A stretch of 15,722 nucleotides of DNA, taken from positions 4,163-19,884 of the forward strand of contig WTIV01000138.1 of the NCBI GenBank assembly GCA_011525095.1, in the 5' to 3' direction. This DNA comes from Methanobacteriota archaeon (GTDB lineage: Archaea > Thermoplasmatota > Poseidoniia > Poseidoniales > Poseidoniaceae). Below the pieces are notes generated by a model. That model made no database searches. It was not told the origin of the DNA and saw only the letters and a list, made by a program, of their open reading frames with translations. Below are positions 15,072 to 15,722 of the stretch, in pieces. Both the position numbers and the translations under genes were made by a program. Numbering within the stretch: position 1 is the stretch's first letter; each line of letters starts with the position of its first letter.

Positions 15072-15722
15072 ATGAAGGTAGCAGTACACAACATCATCAA
15101 CAACATCGAGCAAGACGAACTAGACGCTGGACGTCTACAGGAAGTCTACGAAATCGGTGTAGAATTGGGTAAGAAGGTCTCTCTTCCAGATTCATTCAGT
15201 GCAGAAATTAGAACCGATCTAGTCAAACTTGCCGTTGCTAGCGCTCGTGCAAACAGACGCCAGGCATACGGTTCCAACCCACACGTTGGAAAGCGCAAGC
15301 CAATGAGCGGTATGAAGCACTCCGTAGAATGGTGGGGTAAGGGTCGTGGTGTATCCAGAATTATGAGAAGAACTGGACAACGCCGTGGTGCACAAAACCC
15401 ACACACACTAGGTGGACGCAGAGCTCACGGACCAAAGGTCGAGAAAGACTGGTCTCGCAAGTTGAACCGCAATGAGCGCAGACTTGCTCGCAACTCTGCT
15501 CTAGCAGCAACAACCAACATCGAGATGGTTTCCGGTCGTGGACACCGCTTTGCTGAAGAAATCTCTTCACTACCTATAGTACTAGGTGACTACTCCGAAA
15601 ACGGAGAGAAGATTGACATTGAAGCATTCAACCTAAACGGCGGAACTCGCAAAGTCAACGCAATCTTCGAGGCTCTAGGCCTAGGAGATGACCTACGCCG
15701 TGCTCGCAACGGTCGCAAGATC
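15072..15722 (+). CDS. rpl4: Large-subunit ribosomal protein uL4, 3' end cut by the window
   Basis: The frame from ATG 15072 stays open for all 217 codons to the window edge. The product matches archaeal uL4: LPDSFSAEIRTDLVKLAV (37-54), ANRRQAYGSNPHVGK (58-72), WWGKGRG then RIMRR (internal loop that enters the exit tunnel), GGRRAHGPK (115-123), NRNERRLARNSALAATT, and SGRGHRF. The C-terminal basic end (about 40-50 residues expected) lies beyond the window. uL4 lines the peptide exit tunnel; in Escherichia coli its homologue also represses its own operon through the leader RNA. It starts 2 nt after the uL3 stop; its Shine-Dalgarno must lie in the uL3 end, where GCAGGGGGT (15058-15065) is the candidate. 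Confidence 0.97.
   Translation, partial: MKVAVHNIINNIEQDELDAGRLQEVYEIGVELGKKVSLPDSFSAEIRTDLVKLAVASARANRRQAYGSNPHVGKRKPMSGMKHSVEWWGKGRGVSRIMRRTGQRRGAQNPHTLGGRRAHGPKVEKDWSRKLNRNERRLARNSALAATTNIEMVSGRGHRFAEEISSLPIVLGDYSENGEKIDIEAFNLNGGTRKVNAIFEALGLGDDLRRARNGRKI

Overview
The window looks like a chromosomal segment of a planktonic archaeon, most probably a Marine Group II/III-type (Candidatus Poseidoniales-like) euryarchaeon. This is inference. The archaeal support is a group II chaperonin (thermosome), a full-length Hef-type helicase/nuclease, and an archaeal uL3-uL4 pair opening a ribosomal operon. Further hints are a TATA-like promoter with no bacterial -35/-10 boxes, and a large secreted, membrane-anchored surface protein with many N-glycosylation sequons. 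There are no mobile elements, tRNAs, rRNAs or CRISPR arrays.

Layout. Bases 11-1781 (+): a fold-type I PLP aminotransferase, then after 1 nt a small membrane protein with four clustered cysteines. Bases 1782-3065 (-): a convergent multi-pass membrane protein of unknown function, whose stop codon abuts the previous one with no gap. Bases 3066-3209: a divergent intergenic region with two perfect inverted repeats. Bases 3210-6506 (+): a ~1100-residue surface protein with signal peptide, lectin-like region, tandem NEW3-like beta-sandwich repeats, one C-terminal membrane anchor and a cytoplasmic tail with a Trp-rich end motif. Bases 6567-8189 (+): a thermosome subunit with an altered nucleotide-binding motif, followed by a T-rich terminator. 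Bases 8302-11136 (+): a two-gene redox module. Bases 11137-13704 (-): Hef, again convergent with zero spacing. Bases 13705-14043: a 339-nt intergenic region with a TATA box and a strongly structured leader. Bases 14044-15722 (+): uL3 and a 3'-truncated uL4.

The most unusual part is the two-gene module at 8302-11136. Its first gene fuses a single-cluster ferredoxin (cysteines intact), an Ala/Glu-rich linker, a cytochrome-P450-reductase-type flavodoxin domain, an SdhB/FrdB-like domain and a ~100-residue unknown tail. The SdhB-like domain keeps the family backbone but has lost every iron-sulfur cysteine. The second gene, 9 nt downstream, is an HdrB/SdhE-like CCG-family protein that keeps the CCG spacing but has replaced the CC pairs by Ser-Asp and Ser-Ser. 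SdhB-like and HdrB-like domains normally work together, for example fused in methanogen thiol:fumarate reductase subunit B. Here both partners have apparently lost their clusters together while a ferredoxin and an FMN domain were added. This looks like a rebuilt electron-transfer or scaffold complex for which I know no description.

Other points worth attention: five stem-loops between the predicted uL3 promoter and its Shine-Dalgarno; a perfect palindrome before the redox module; a Trp-to-Lys change in the W-finger of uL3; two convergent gene pairs joined by the identical stop-stop hexamer TGATTA.
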